From assembly GCF_947623445.1 (NCBI RefSeq), contig NC_135245.1, forward strand, positions 19,413,501 to 19,477,500: a stretch of DNA of 64,000 nt, given 5' to 3'. The position numbers were made by a program, and so were the translations under genes. Each line of letters begins with the position of its first letter. Position 1 is the first letter of the stretch. This DNA comes from Clavelina lepadiformis. Its lineage: Eukaryota; Chordata; Ascidiacea; Aplousobranchia; Clavelinidae. Below the pieces are notes generated by a model. The model ran no database searches. It saw nothing but the letters and a program-made list of their open reading frames with translations, and was not told where the DNA came from. Positions 12,160 to 23,400 of this stretch are shown here, one piece after another.

Positions 12160-13934
12160 CTATTTAACAATTTCCTGCTTAACCGTCAAATGTTTAAAAC
12201 TTTTTCCTGACAAGGGTAATGATCCTTTAAGGTCTGGAAGACGAATCTTATTTATCGGTAGTTTGGCGGCTACTACTGGCTTTCCTGCCGGCGGTATGGC
12301 TCTGGCGCCTAAACAGTCTCCACGAAGACATTCATACGATTCGTCGTAATAGAACCGGTCAAAGCTATTTCCGCTGTACGACTTGCGCTTCCGGTTTGAG
12401 AGCATCAAGCGGCAAAGTCTGACGTCACCGGTCTCTGCGTAAAGCTCGGCAAGTTTTAAAGTGCGCTCATCTGGCTCTTCTATCCACCTGAAATACTCCC
12501 TGTACGCTGTATCGTTTGAGTGAAGGTAGTTGAGGTATTTAGCAAGGGAGGTTGGCGAGTCAAAGTCATCGGTGTGGATAAAGGAACCAGTGGGAGCCAG
12601 CTCCGTCAGATCCTTTTTTGACGCTCCCCAAACCACCGGTACCCTTCCGTGTAGAAGAGAGTTATTCCAGAATTTCTCTGTGACGTAATCTTTACAGTAT
12701 CTAGTGTTTTCAAAGGCCATATAAAACTTGTAGGTGTCAAGTTGGTCTTCAGTTTTAGCCTGGAGCTGCAATTTATTATTGAAGCATCGTCCGTAACGAT
12801 CTACGGACAAGCCAGCATTGACCAGGGCATTAATATAAACCAATCGCATTCGAGTCCCATAGATGGTATTGCAGTTACTGACCACCCAAATCTAAAAAAC
12901 GTCTAAAGTATTAAAGATCTCTTTATGGACGCTATACTGTACGTTAATGCCTTACGATAAAGCGTTGTTAGTGTTGGTTGGTCAATTTTTTTTACAAGTG
13001 TTGCCGGAATACCTGTTGTATGAACGTGTTTACGAATTTTACGCTGAAAGTAATGTGATCGTATATGTAAGTAATTTAAACGTATTGCGGCTTAAATTTC
13101 GTGTCGATGTGTAAACAATTGCTCATGCGGCTACTTACCGCCATTTTCCTTTTCCTTGCCAGCTTTTGATCCACCCAAGATTTTCCTGACTCGATAATTG
13201 ACTTAAGACCAGCCGAGTCAGGATAAGGATAAAAAACGTCGGAGTCCCTTCGATGAGTGAAAGTCCAATTGATGAAGTCATTACCGTACACTCTCATCGC
13301 GTACCTCCCCTCCGCGTTCTTCACCCAGGAGGGGCTTTCCAGGGAGTAGAAGACAAAAAGCTGATTTGGGTCCCTGAAAGATAAGATCTTTTTATACCAA
13401 GGATCGTGGCCTGGCTTTAGTGCATGGCGAACGCATGATAGGAGGCATAACTGCAGCGAAGCTTGTTTATAAGTATCTTTGATTTTTAAGGGTTGGGCGA
13501 ATAAGACCGTATCGGTCCAAGCTTGATCCTCGTGGTAGAAACGTTATTGTTATTTCATTTGTTTAAAATCGACATTTTTTTGCGACAAAGAATCCTAGGG
13601 CCCAAGTGTTCAAATGTGTAAAGTGAAATGTTATTTCAAAGACTTATTTTCTTCGCATGTGCATAAAAATTCAGTAGCTATCGGTTTGATAGACTCTATG
13701 TGGGACTGCGTGTAGCCTGGGTCAGGCTTTAAACCAACCTGTAATGCATCCATGGTCTATCTCGTTCCATGGCTAAGTTTGTGAAATGAAATACAACTGC
13801 GCCAGCTTGCGGAAGTAATTTCCGATTGTTGGTGGCCACGCAACCTCCCATGTTGTAACCTTCCTTGAACCCCATGCTCGCTACACCCCACGGATGGTTC
13901 CAAAACAGTATCAAGGTACGGTTTCTACAGAAAA
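12160..13934 (-). CDS. Alpha-1,3-fucosyltransferase (GT10 family), copy B, catalytic exons
   Basis: This is the duplicate of the fucosyltransferase at 6532-8302, with the same three catalytic exons: 13934 or 13924 to 13739, 13373-13139 and 12891-12160. All splice sites and the reading frame are preserved, and the GT10 signature and the RDSDVFYPY motif are unchanged. Differences from copy A are few in the catalytic core (Lys for Arg after GAS, Tyr for His after EGR, Ala for Pro in NLxMERD). They cluster in the last 30 residues, where DLKGSLPLSGKS replaces DFKRLFPLLGKS. Candidate N-terminal exons lie at about 14216-14030 (polar stem) and about 14457-14344 (hydrophobic MVFFNCLIYFFALFILPAG anchor). 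Nothing indicates inactivation, so both copies look functional. Acceptor specificity cannot be read from the sequence. Confidence 0.88.
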
Positions 13935-14935
13935 CTTTTTAGCTAATTTTTTCGTCACCGAAACAGAATAAAATAGGATGACCACTATGGAAATTATAGC
14001 ACTCTTTCTATTTTAATATTCCAAACCGGTCTCATACTTCTTATCAATCAGCGGCTTCAGTGTCTTTGTTGGTAGGCTTGTTTCTTTAAGCGAAGTATTG
14101 CGTCGCTTGTGTTCTTGTCGCATAGGGGACTGTTGCGTCGTCACAAGGGACTTGTCATTTTTCGACAGATGGTTGATCGTGGTAGATCTGTATTGGGACG
14201 TAACAGGTTTATTCATTTCACTTAATTATGTTTCCCGCAACTTACCTTTGACCATGATATGAAAATATTTTATTCATTTTATTGTATCTTGCAAGTTTGT
14301 ATAAGTTCAGTTTCAATTAGGCTATTTAATTTACTTTGTAGGCCTAGATATTCATCCTCACCCGGCGGCCACTTTTAGCTTTGTTCCTTTTTGAACCTGA
14401 AGGACCAGCAGGCAAGATAAATAAAGCAAAAAAATAAATGAGACAATTAAAAAAGACCATTTTACTAGAGTTCTCTTTCGCACAATTTTGCGCATTCCAA
14501 CGTCCGAAGAGTTTAAGTTGCTTCAAATCTGGCTTTGTACAGGAATTCGATAAAACAAATGACAAAGTTATTGTCAACTACAAGTATACATCGTCTTGCC
14601 GAAGAGCTAGACTGTAGAACTTCTCTGCCAACCTGCTGTTGTCAGTGGCCTTATAGGAGGGCTTAACAATCAAGTACAGAAGTCTAATTTAATGGTTTAA
14701 TTTAATGATGTAGAACGGTCGGCCACAAGGGCTTGTCAATCATGCTTTTAAAACCATCCTGCCTTCGACCTCAAAGAAGCGAACACGTTTAAAAGAATGA
14801 CGTCTTTAAATTAAGATTTAAACCAGGCCCCTTCAAATTTATGGGTTTGGACTTAGCTAGGAGTCGGCAGGCAACACTACCCAAGCGTTTTAAAATCGAA
14901 GCAAATTTAATCTTTCGACAATTAATGCAAAATTA

Positions 14936-15184
14936 AACGAGCGTTTAATTACGGTAACTTGTGACGTAACTTTACCAAGGAAAGCGACACGGTGGTAACA
15001 AGAGGGCGGTCAACTGAGCTGCTAAAACGCTACAAGTCGTTCGAAGCGTGAGAAAGTTATTAACTATGAGGAAATGTCTGTTCACTCTGAAATATCTGAA
15101 AATCTTTACATGATCAAAGATAAAAAGACAGAGGCTGTTTAGGTCGCCACTGTGGTTATATTCTAAGTATCTACTGTCGTGGGA
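14936..15184. repeat. 249-bp direct repeat, right copy
   Basis: This is the same 249 bases as 9991-10239, in the same orientation, immediately after duplicated block 2 and a 19-base filler. Unique sequence resumes at 15185. Confidence 0.93.
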
Positions 15185-15529
15185 TTGTAGATGATTGCGT
15201 TACTTTTTTTTCGGCGATAAAGTTAGATTGCCTGAATCTTTTTTCTGCTGTACTTTCAACCAAGCTCTAAAACTACTTTAAACGTTTCCGTCCCGACTTA
15301 CTGTCGCGAAAAACTCTAAAGTATTGCCCAGGCAGAAACTGTCTACAGGAGTACAATAAAGTAAGAGCATTTGTTACAAGTTCGAATATTCAGTTGCAAC
15401 GCTACATACACCTCCGTTTATTACAATATCGAACTAGGTTGTTCTCATGCATGCTTCCATCCTGTTTCAACACAACAATAGCTGCCGCATCCAACATCAC
15501 TTTGTTAAAGCTTCATTGTGGTTCTACGA
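15185..15529. other. Intergenic, nothing recognised
   Basis: Unique AT-rich sequence without a supported gene or repeat. Confidence 0.5.
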
Positions 15530-15795
15530 CAATTAACCGTGTGAAATTGACCGCGAACAAACTAACCGGGGACAACTGACCGTGACGTAAATTGACCGAG
15601 AACCAACTGACCCCTTAGACCCCTTAGTTCAGACCCCTTAGACTAGATATAACACAAAGAAACTGGAAACACATGGTTAGCAAGCAGGTCACGGTTCACA
15701 AAATGCATAGCGGTTGATTTGTGTCGCCGGCCAATTTGTTGCTGGTCAGTTGATCAAGACCAATAGTCGCCGGTTAATTTGTTCACGGTTAATTG
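15530..15795. mobile_element. 266-bp non-autonomous inverted-repeat element with subterminal arrays
   Basis: Perfect 12-bp terminal inverted repeats CAATTAACCGTG (15530-15541) and CACGGTTAATTG (15784-15795) enclose a palindromic arrangement. The left arm (to about 15609) is a degenerate tandem array of a roughly 15-bp unit near ATTGACCGNGAACAA, repeated about six times. The right arm (about 15710-15795) carries the same unit in reverse orientation about five to six times. ACG occurs just outside both ends and may be a short target duplication. This looks like a small DNA transposon with repeated subterminal protein-binding sites. I cannot assign a superfamily. Confidence 0.6.
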
Positions 15796-16031
15796 ACGTG
15801 ATCCCCTTCATTGTTATGTCTATTGGTCAATTGCTTCTGTCACGGGATGTTTTTGCACGTGTGGTATTGTATCACCTTGTTTGTGTGGCGGGGTAGGTTG
15901 TTTGTTGCTGTGTACAGTTTGTTTTTATTCCTATTACTCCGTAAACTGTTATTAAGCTTGTGTTATATTGTGTGCGTGCACCGTTTGTTTATATGAGTTA
16001 AAATCTATTTTTCTTACCGCTGTGCATTGCT

Positions 16032-16260
16032 TCATTCGCGTGCTTGACGCTTTCTTCTGAATGCTCTCACGCTGTCGCGCAATTCTTTACCGTGTGCGTC
16101 TGTATGCTTTGTAACTTCATCAGGACGCGTTGCTCCGCTGCCCTTGAGGACTTCTTCCTGGTGATGATCGCCCCACTTGGAAGACGCTTGTCGAGGCGCG
16201 TCAGTAAATAACCTTTTATTTGAAACAACCCAAAAGCTCAGATAAAGTCTTAAGTATTAT
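16032..16260 (-). other. Unassigned open frame of about 75 codons
   Basis: Reading from about 16260 down to the stop at 16032-16034, one minus-strand frame stays open and gives a polar, charged peptide ending KELRDSVRAFRRKRQARE. No start codon, partner exon or family motif is evident. It could be a fragment of a mobile-element protein, a single exon of an unseen gene, or chance. I give it no function. Confidence 0.2.
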
Positions 16261-16503
16261 AAGATGTTAAAAACCTGATATTTTGGTGATGAACACTGGA
16301 CCGTTGAAATGGAGCGCGTGAAGTTGTCAGCATGCTTATAGAATTAAGATTGGCGAGGAGCGATTAACATATATTATTTTATTACTATGCGCTCGACTAT
16401 ACTACCAACGAGTTGGTCAGAATGAAAGCATAACTAATTCAATCTCACCTGCTATGACCAGGTATCTTGGACAGCCTTCCACGAAACATGAGCGATTTGG
16501 GTT

Positions 16504-16548
16504 GGAATCGAACCCAGTACCTCAGCCATTGAGCCAAGCCCATGAGCC
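16504..16548 (-). repeat. tRNA-like (SINE) fragment with A and B boxes
   Basis: On the minus strand, TGGCTCAATGG (16537-16527) fits a pol III A box and GGTTCGATTCC (16514-16504) is a perfect B box. They are too close together for a true tRNA, so this is a tRNA-derived repeat with the anticodon region missing. Confidence 0.5.
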
Positions 16549-16699
16549 CATGCGTTTCAGCGTGATTCGCCATTATCTTGTCTAAAGGCGAAGTAGATAA
16601 ATAATTTGTAACCTACATATTCTGCCTGACCAAAGCAATGTACAGTAGGTAAAGTTTGAAAACAAGATGTCAACATCGGTTAATGCGGCAAAATCCCTT

Positions 16700-16890
16700 T
16701 GTACGTTTTCCGCACCACCTCACCAGAGCTCGCAGGTTCAAACCCTTGCCCAGCCACCTGCTGTCCGGCAAAAACGCACAAATCCCTAACCAGTAAGGTG
16801 AAAATGCTCGGGGTTAGGGGTGTGGAATTCAAGACGCAGTGGAAAAATCGGATGACGAAAATCGGGAGCCAGCCAAAGCCAAGCATATAA
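16700..16890 (+). repeat. tRNA-derived repeat family D, copy 1
   Basis: A GCTCGCAGGTTCAAACCC B-box-like segment (16735-16745) is followed about 100 bases later by GACGCAGTGGAAAAATCGGA (about 16838). The same two modules in the same order recur at 17030-17230. Confidence 0.5.
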
Positions 16891-17029
16891 ATGAAATCAA
16901 AAAAAGAATATAATCTGGCGAACGATACCAATGTACAATTGTCAAAGTTTAGATACTGAACAAGACTTGATGCTAGAATAATTTACCAATTCTATGATAC
17001 CAAGTTATCAACATTGGATAATGCTGTAA

Positions 17030-17230
17030 GTTCCCGTACAACCTCCTAGAGTTTGCAGGTTCGAAACCTTTTCCAACCTCATCATTCTTTTCTTGAAGAA
17101 CCCTTCGGCGGGATTGTAACAATTTGGTTTCAAAAACGTGCACACAATCATAACAATTGTCATGGCGCAGTGGAAAAATCGGAGGATGACAATCTACAAG
17201 TCGCGGGTTCAGGCCAGAGAGTCGCGGAAC
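17030..17230 (+). repeat. tRNA-derived repeat family D, copy 2
   Basis: GTTTGCAGGTTCGAAACC (B box 17058-17068) is followed by GGCGCAGTGGAAAAATCGGA (about 17165) and a second tRNA-like segment with GGGTTCAGGCC. It is homologous to 16700-16890, which supports a dispersed SINE family. Confidence 0.5.
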
Positions 17231-17290
17231 TCAGAGTGAATTATATGCTTCAAAGCCCTGAGGTGGTTAACTTTTACTCAAAAATTTCTT

Positions 17291-17430
17291 TTTCCAAACT
17301 TAACAACTGATGCAACGTCGTTGTTTAAATACGTTACACCACATTGTTTTCATGATCTGTTCGTAGCTCGTGTGACTCGACTCTGCCCTTGGTGCTAGAG
17401 GTCCCAGGTTCGATTCCCGGCGTTAATCCC
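17291..17430 (+). repeat. tRNA-derived repeat family A, copy 1
   Basis: The leader TTTCCAAACTTAACAACTGA is followed by GTAGCTCGTGTG (A-box region from 17363) and AGGTTCGATTCCCGG (B box 17407-17417). The A-to-B distance of about 43 bases is tRNA-like. The stems are imperfect. It matches 18315-18460 along its length. Confidence 0.6.
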
Positions 17431-17741
17431 TTAAGCCACTTATGCTTGAACAAAACGTAAACAACCTAGTCCACGACCACAAGTATAAAGTACGCCGGTT
17501 GACAATATTTGTAACTGAGGCGCCTGCCAGACCGGGGACACGAGCTATAGAGTGGAATAATGGCGATCGTATGTAGCTCTTCTATTCCAAAGCATATAAA
17601 TTTGAAAATCAAAGTGAAAATATGTATTTAACATGATCGTATAAACTTAGCTTTCTGCCATCACGACATAATGTGTGAAATTATTACAATGATAACCTTT
17701 AACGTTATCATTTATCTTGCTAGAACGTTTGTTAACATGAC

Positions 17742-17813
17742 GTCTCCGTGGCTCAGCAGTAGCGCGTGGGACTCCAGATAAGAAGATTTCGTGTTCAAAC
17801 CAGGTCGGAGTCA
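17742..17813 (+). pseudogene. tRNA-Trp(CCA)-like pseudogene
   Basis: This 72-base stretch aligns with eukaryotic tRNA-Trp: GGTAGCGCG-like D arm, anticodon loop CTCCAGA with CCA anticodon, T loop TTCAAAC, and acceptor arms GTCTCCG and CGGAGTC pairing at six of seven positions. The anticodon stem (TGGGA against TAAGA) is broken at three positions and the T stem at two. It is therefore a decayed tRNA or tRNA-derived SINE head rather than a working tRNA. Confidence 0.65.
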
Positions 17814-18314
17814 GTTATCCTTTTATCTCAGTGTTATCAAACTGACGAACGGTTTCAAGTCAATTCCAGTTCTGGACAGTCGAGGAAGATTAAACCTGGA
17901 ACAATTAAACTCAGGATGAACCAACCAACATGTGTGGATTGAAACCTTGGACTCAATTATCCTTGGTTTCATCGTACGTTGGTTGAGTTCCAGAGTTGAA
18001 TCGACCGTGAGTTGAAATGAACGGTTAGTCGGCCACCCTGACGAACAAAGGGTTATACGCAGAGCAAGCAAGGTTATACGCAAGGCATACCTCATAGAAA
18101 TGATCGCGCTTTCCGTCATTGACATCGGTGATAAGGTTCTGGCTTTGACTCCTCACAAACTTCAACTTCTTTTTTTTCTTTTGATGTGATGATGGTATGT
18201 GTGCTAACACATGTCCATTAGGCCAGAGAATATGTAGCTTGCGACGTTTATCACAGAAATCGGAGCAAAAGTTACCGAGTTCAGGTCTCTGTGGAGCCAT
18301 ATATGACCTGTGTT

Positions 18315-18460
18315 TTTCCCTTTTCAAAATTTAACAACTGATGCATCATTGTTAGTTATATTTGTTACACCACATCATATACGTGTGCAACTTCATAGCT
18401 CGTGTGCTTCGACACTGCACTCGGTGCTAGAGGTTCAAGGTTCGATCCCGGGCCATGGCA
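18315..18460 (+). repeat. tRNA-derived repeat family A, copy 2
   Basis: TTTAACAACTGATGCATC is followed by ATAGCTCGTGTG and AAGGTTCGATCCCGGGCC (B box 18439-18449). It is the same repeat as 17291-17430, including the GGTGCTAGAGGT segment between the boxes. Confidence 0.6.
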
Positions 18461-18689
18461 GAATAGAAGGCAATACAGTGAGGTCGACATCTGGTCCATG
18501 GTCTAAAACCACCAAATAGGAGGTAGAACCGTGGATCCTCCCCGGATGGAGAGCAATGGGAGGATTGGTGGAAAGATTAGCGTTTTTTCTTATTTGGTTG
18601 ATGTTGAAAGATATATATTTGAATTTCAATGCAAAATATATTCCTGCGTGTAGCGGGTTTGGATAAAATTTGCCTGCTGGCATGGCGGT

Positions 18690-18775
18690 AGTAGGTTCGA
18701 TACCCAGCTAGGGTAGCGCAGGTAAAATATTTTTGGCGCTAATAATTGATAAATATTTTTAGTTCACTAGAGCGT
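18690..18775 (+). repeat. Repeat family B, copy 1 (tRNA-like end plus AT tail)
   Basis: GGTTCGATACCCAG (B box 18694-18704) is followed by GGTAAAATATTTTTGGCGCT, a GATAAATATTTTTAG stretch and a TTCACTAGA word. The second copy at 19617-19700 shares the same modules, so this is a 3' SINE or LINE tail shared by two insertions. Confidence 0.5.
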
Positions 18776-19270
18776 ACCGAGGTACCTACTCGCTATCTGT
18801 TTGGGTTAGCAGGGCTAGACCCAATCCTGCCAGCTAGTTTCTACCAATGTGGCCACGAGCTTAATCCAAGACGTCGGCTTCACTTGGCACACCTGTAGGC
18901 TACCTGTCTCTGAACGCATCTTGACTACCAGCAATGCCTTTCCCCTCTACATAATATATGTCTATTTACCAACCTTGTCAAGTTGTTGACTGACTGAAGT
19001 CTCAGAAAGTAACTGGATCATAGAAAACTAAAATGCGCTCCAAGCTGCCATCGATAGCAAGACAACTGCACATTATTATCTCTAACAGGGGAGTAGGCGG
19101 ATTGGACTGAGCATTGAGAAAACAGACCGATGTTTGAGCACGGCAAGAAAAACTCCACAAAAAGTGTCACGTGGTTTTGCAATTAATTCTGAAATAACCA
19201 CTGTGATGAAATCGAACAAGAATCGAACACCGGAAATTTAGTACCTCTTTACCAGAGTCTTAAAAAAACA
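18776..19270. other. Intergenic, nothing recognised
   Basis: No supported gene. Short open frames lack motifs. Confidence 0.4.
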
Positions 19271-19319
19271 ACTGTATTTGCATCCCTAGAAGATATCATC
19301 GAAAAGGCGCCAGGCAAAA

Positions 19320-20420
19320 CATAATTTAAGTTTTCCACCGATGCTCGAGCTTGAAAAATTGTCAACTATCGAGCTGCTGAAAAACTTCGAAAAACTTCGC
19401 CACATCAGTTTTTGGAAAGCCCCTAGCTGGTTTCGACGGCATCCCGGTTGATCACCTGAAATGATCAAAAATATCGTTCCACGTACTTCTTTACTCGGTC
19501 CTGTGCAAGTGCTCGAACACCAAAGCATAAGAGACGCAGAGATCGTAACAAAAGAAGCAATTTATTGTAACAACTGCAGAGATATCTCTTTGCTGAGCGT
19601 TGTTGGCAAAGTTATTCGATACCCAGACAGCTGATCCGGTAAAAATATTTATGGCGCCATTAAGTGATAGAGATTTTTAGGGTTCCACTAGATGGACACA
19701 AAACATACCCCACCCAACCCCTTTAAAGGTTTCCCAGAGTTTACAGTGTGCGTGTTTATAAATCCTAGCAGACCATTTTTACCCCGAATCTCAAAGGCGG
19801 CTTTATAAAAAACAGCAGCTTATCAATTGACTATATTTTTTCTATCCGACTAACCCAGAAAAATATCGAGAAAAAGGTCGGTCTATCGTAGTCATCAGAT
19901 CATCAAGTTAACGCACGAAAGTTGGTGTACAACTAAATGATACATTCTAGAGAACTTTGCCTAGCTCAGTGACCTTCAGAAAGTAATGGATGATTGATGA
20001 CAGTCTTCAAGCAACCGATGCTCAACATCTGCCACGAAATCGTAATGAAAGCAAAGAAAATGTGAAGTCGTACATATACGCGACTGGAGAGAAAGTTGAA
20101 CGCTTTAATAGACGCTGTCTGTGGCGCACCAAGATCAGGAACAGCAGTTTGATGGAGCGCACCGGCTGCAGCTCTCTACTCTATTAGATGAAAGCTCGCC
20201 AAATCAAAAACCTAAGACATGACCGCTGACTTCCCGTTGTCGGAATTCCAAAGGACATCGTTCACCACGATGAACTCATTTCTAGATCCAGGCTCATTGG
20301 TCGACCTTCCCTGAATTTCTATGACAAGGTGAAGCAGGATATGAAAGAGTTCTACCTTGACAGCAACATGTGGGAAATCCTGGTCAACAACCGACAAGCT
20401 TGATTGAAAAAACTCGGAAA
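19320..20420 (+). mobile_element. Degenerate LINE (non-LTR retrotransposon) relic
   Basis: Three colinear fragments of a LINE reverse-transcriptase ORF can be read in shifting frames. AGFDGIPVDHLK (about 19436-19471) resembles the A-G-x-DGIP motif. CNNCRDISLLSVVGKV (about 19567-19613) resembles the NYRGISLLS..GK motif. GRPSLNFYDKVKQDMKEF (about 20308-20361), followed by a W-E-x-L-x-x-N-R stretch, resembles the C-terminal part of such ORFs. Stops and frameshifts are numerous, so it is dead. A family B tail is embedded at 19617-19700. Confidence 0.6.
19617..19700 (+). repeat. Repeat family B, copy 2
   Basis: ATTCGATACCCAG, GGTAAAAATATTTATGGCGC and a TTTTTAGGGTTCCACTAGA tail match 18690-18775 and interrupt the LINE relic. 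Confidence 0.5.
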
Positions 20421-23400
20421 ACAATATTAGTATTCAATGAGCCGGTGTCCACTAGAGACCCACCATATAATTCACACAGCTTAAACATGTCTTTAATTTT
20501 ATTGAATGAATCGTCAAAAACAAAATTGACTATTTTACCCTCAGCCGAACTCGAAGTAGGTCACGCTGCCAGTCATTGAAGCTGCTTGGATTTTACTGGG
20601 TATTTGATTTAGTCCAGAAAACTTAAGTTAGGTTTAGTTATCTACAGCATATGATAAAACAATTTAGTTCGCTTAACGTGAAATATGGAAAGGAAATTAT
20701 GAATGTACAATGTTTTTGTTGAAATAGCGACAGCCCAAACACAACTACCAAAAATAATATAAATTTCATGAAAACATTATGATTGGAGAACTTCACTAAT
20801 CACATGAACAAAGTTGATCCACTACAGAAAACAAAGTTTAATTTTGTGAATTGTTTATAATAAAGTGTTTGCTTTCTAGCCCCTTGATTCTGAGAAGTTG
20901 CTGCATAAGAATGAAAACTTCACAGCGCTGGAAGACAGAAATTTCTAGAAAGAGTACGTTATTGGCAGCTTGTTGATCCGAGAATCACCGCTTGAACCTA
21001 CAAACATTAATGACTAGATTGAAGATATCGTTTACGCTATTTTGCATCTAAAGTTTTCAAGTTAAAAACTTATTATATTTTACAACAAAAATTTAAAAGC
21101 CTATAATAGTAGCTTACAAATATTTAGGTTTATTCACAGGATGTCTGTTTACAAAAATATAACCAACCAAAGACAGTTTGAGAGCTAACTTGTACTTATA
21201 TAACCTAGGAAGCTATAAACCAGCTTAAATAACTGATATAAACGTCAACCGAAAATGTATTCAATAAACCAAAACTCCAAACTGATAGTCTCATAAACTT
21301 CAGCCATTTAGTCATAGCACAATAAAGAACATGCTCACGCACAATTAACGAAAAGGAAAAAGTGGTAAAACTCGAACTTTTATAAAACATGCAAGATGCC
21401 AACAATACAATTGTGCTACGTCATATTAAGTTAGGATCAAGCTAACAAGTTTAGACAAAATTTGCCACTATCATAAGCATGTTTATCGCTATCAACAAAA
21501 TACTGAATGTTCAACTCACCAAACGTACCAGAACAAGCTTTCACTCTGCGCTGTAATGTTGAACTGACCAAGCCAACGCACAAGTTCTCACAAGTGCGAC
21601 CTTCTCAGCCACCGCCAAAATAAAATGACCACGAGTTTTTTTGTTTGTTTGTGACGTCACCTGGCATTCGGCGCGGCGCGCGTTAATTTAAGTTTGGCTT
21701 CCTTCCAAAATTATCCGCGTAAAGCGCTTAGGAGTAATTTTGAACTTAAACCAGCAATCTATGATGTCTATGGAAAATGAAATGAAAATCAACCGACTAA
21801 AGAAACTTTGAATAGAATAAATAAATAAAACAATAGAAACATTGACGCAATTAATTTGTCGCACCAAAGGGACATTCTGCTATCAGACTAAATAGCTTTT
21901 ATAAACGTAAGTTTTGTATTTTTGTGCGTTTTTTAATTCCTTTTTCTCTTCTCTTATATTTTTTGTCGTCGGCGTTAGGTGTCAAATCGTCATTATCGTC
22001 GCAAATGCGATGATAAATTTGTTTCAGGTACCCCGGGTATACAGCAAACATACCTGAGGTGAAGTTTGGAAGATCCCAGGTAACTTATATCAACTAGTTT
22101 ATTTGCTTTGCTTAAATATGTTGTCTTAGGCTTTCATACCAATAGTTTTTGTTCCATGTTTATGTCACTGTTAGTTACGCTTTTATTAAATTAGGAGTAT
22201 TTTTAATATAATAGTAATGACGTAATAGATATATTTATGTTTCTAATTTTAACAGATTTCTATGTCAATGGGAGCTAATAAAGTCCGGTTGTTTTAAATG
22301 TTTTTAAATAATAGATTTAAAAAGATATTTATATTTTTATTAAATGCGGAAACAGTTTTTGTTAAAGTTAATTAAATTTCAACATAAATTGTTTGCAGTT
22401 TAACCAAAATACATTTGTCCAGTTCCAGTAACAAATCTGCTGGCATTAAGATATACAAACAATAATAACACACGTACTGCAGTCGAAGGCATAATGACTT
22501 TCTCCATATTGGGATTGTTGTGTTTTTACTGTTGTATTGCGTGTTGTTTTTTTTATCTGTGTGAACTTGGGCGATCATGAGCTAAAGGGATTCTTCTCTC
22601 TTCCTACAGTGTTGTGTGTTTACCGTGTTTCACGATCGCATTCGCGGTCACCAAAAAGTTAGAAATGTGGGGCTGGTGCTATCATTAATACAAGTGATGA
22701 AAGTGAACATTTATTAGCTTGTAGATAGCTTGTCTCTATCTGACAATTCAAGTAAATCAAAAAATTTTTAATGAATTTATGTATAATATAAAAATATATT
22801 CATCGCCCAAAATATGATGTTTGGCTTATCACGTCACAAACACGCGATGGCTTGTGTTTGGTTTAAGTAAGTACAAAATGTAGGTTGCGCATTGTACGTC
22901 AAATATAGGATGTCGATGGTTGCATTAAAATATCATCACCGAAAAGAACACGAACAAAAAATGAGACAAAATAATTTGAAAAACAAAAAATACAGAAAGT
23001 TCTTAAAATTCTTTGTAAAAAAACAGAAGATTACTTCGAATAATCTCAAAAAGCTTTCACACTTTTTATTTTCAAGCACGAATTTATGTGAAAAACACAA
23101 ATAAAAAAAGCCAAAAACGTAATGAATATAACAATATTGTAATACTTGCAACATCGCTATTTGTTGAAGAGTTTGAGTTCATTTTCAGTTTTATTTGTGT
23201 CGGATTCAGTTACGTAAAACAATTGCAGGCACTGCGGAAATGTTTCTGAAGGTTTGGTAAAATAGAAAACCGTCTCTTGCAAACGTGACATGAAACCTTT
23301 TTTCATGCAAGTAGGTGGCAAAAGATTTTTTCCCACAAACCTTACAAACTTATCTAATGGACGCCAGAATGTAGGTGGTTGTGCCGAAGAACGCTCCATT

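Larger units (their letters stand above)
10243..14916. repeat. Segmental duplication, copy 2 (inserted copy)
   Basis: This is the near-identical copy of 4612-9307. It begins abruptly within the HERC1 intron sequence at 10243 and stops at 14916, followed by 19 bases of filler before the right-hand 249-bp repeat. It contains the two terminal HERC1 exons and a complete-looking fucosyltransferase gene. Confidence 0.93.

Noticed and set aside
17742..17813. Functional tRNA-Trp gene
   Set aside because: The anticodon stem has three mismatches and the T stem two. The surroundings are full of tRNA-derived repeats.
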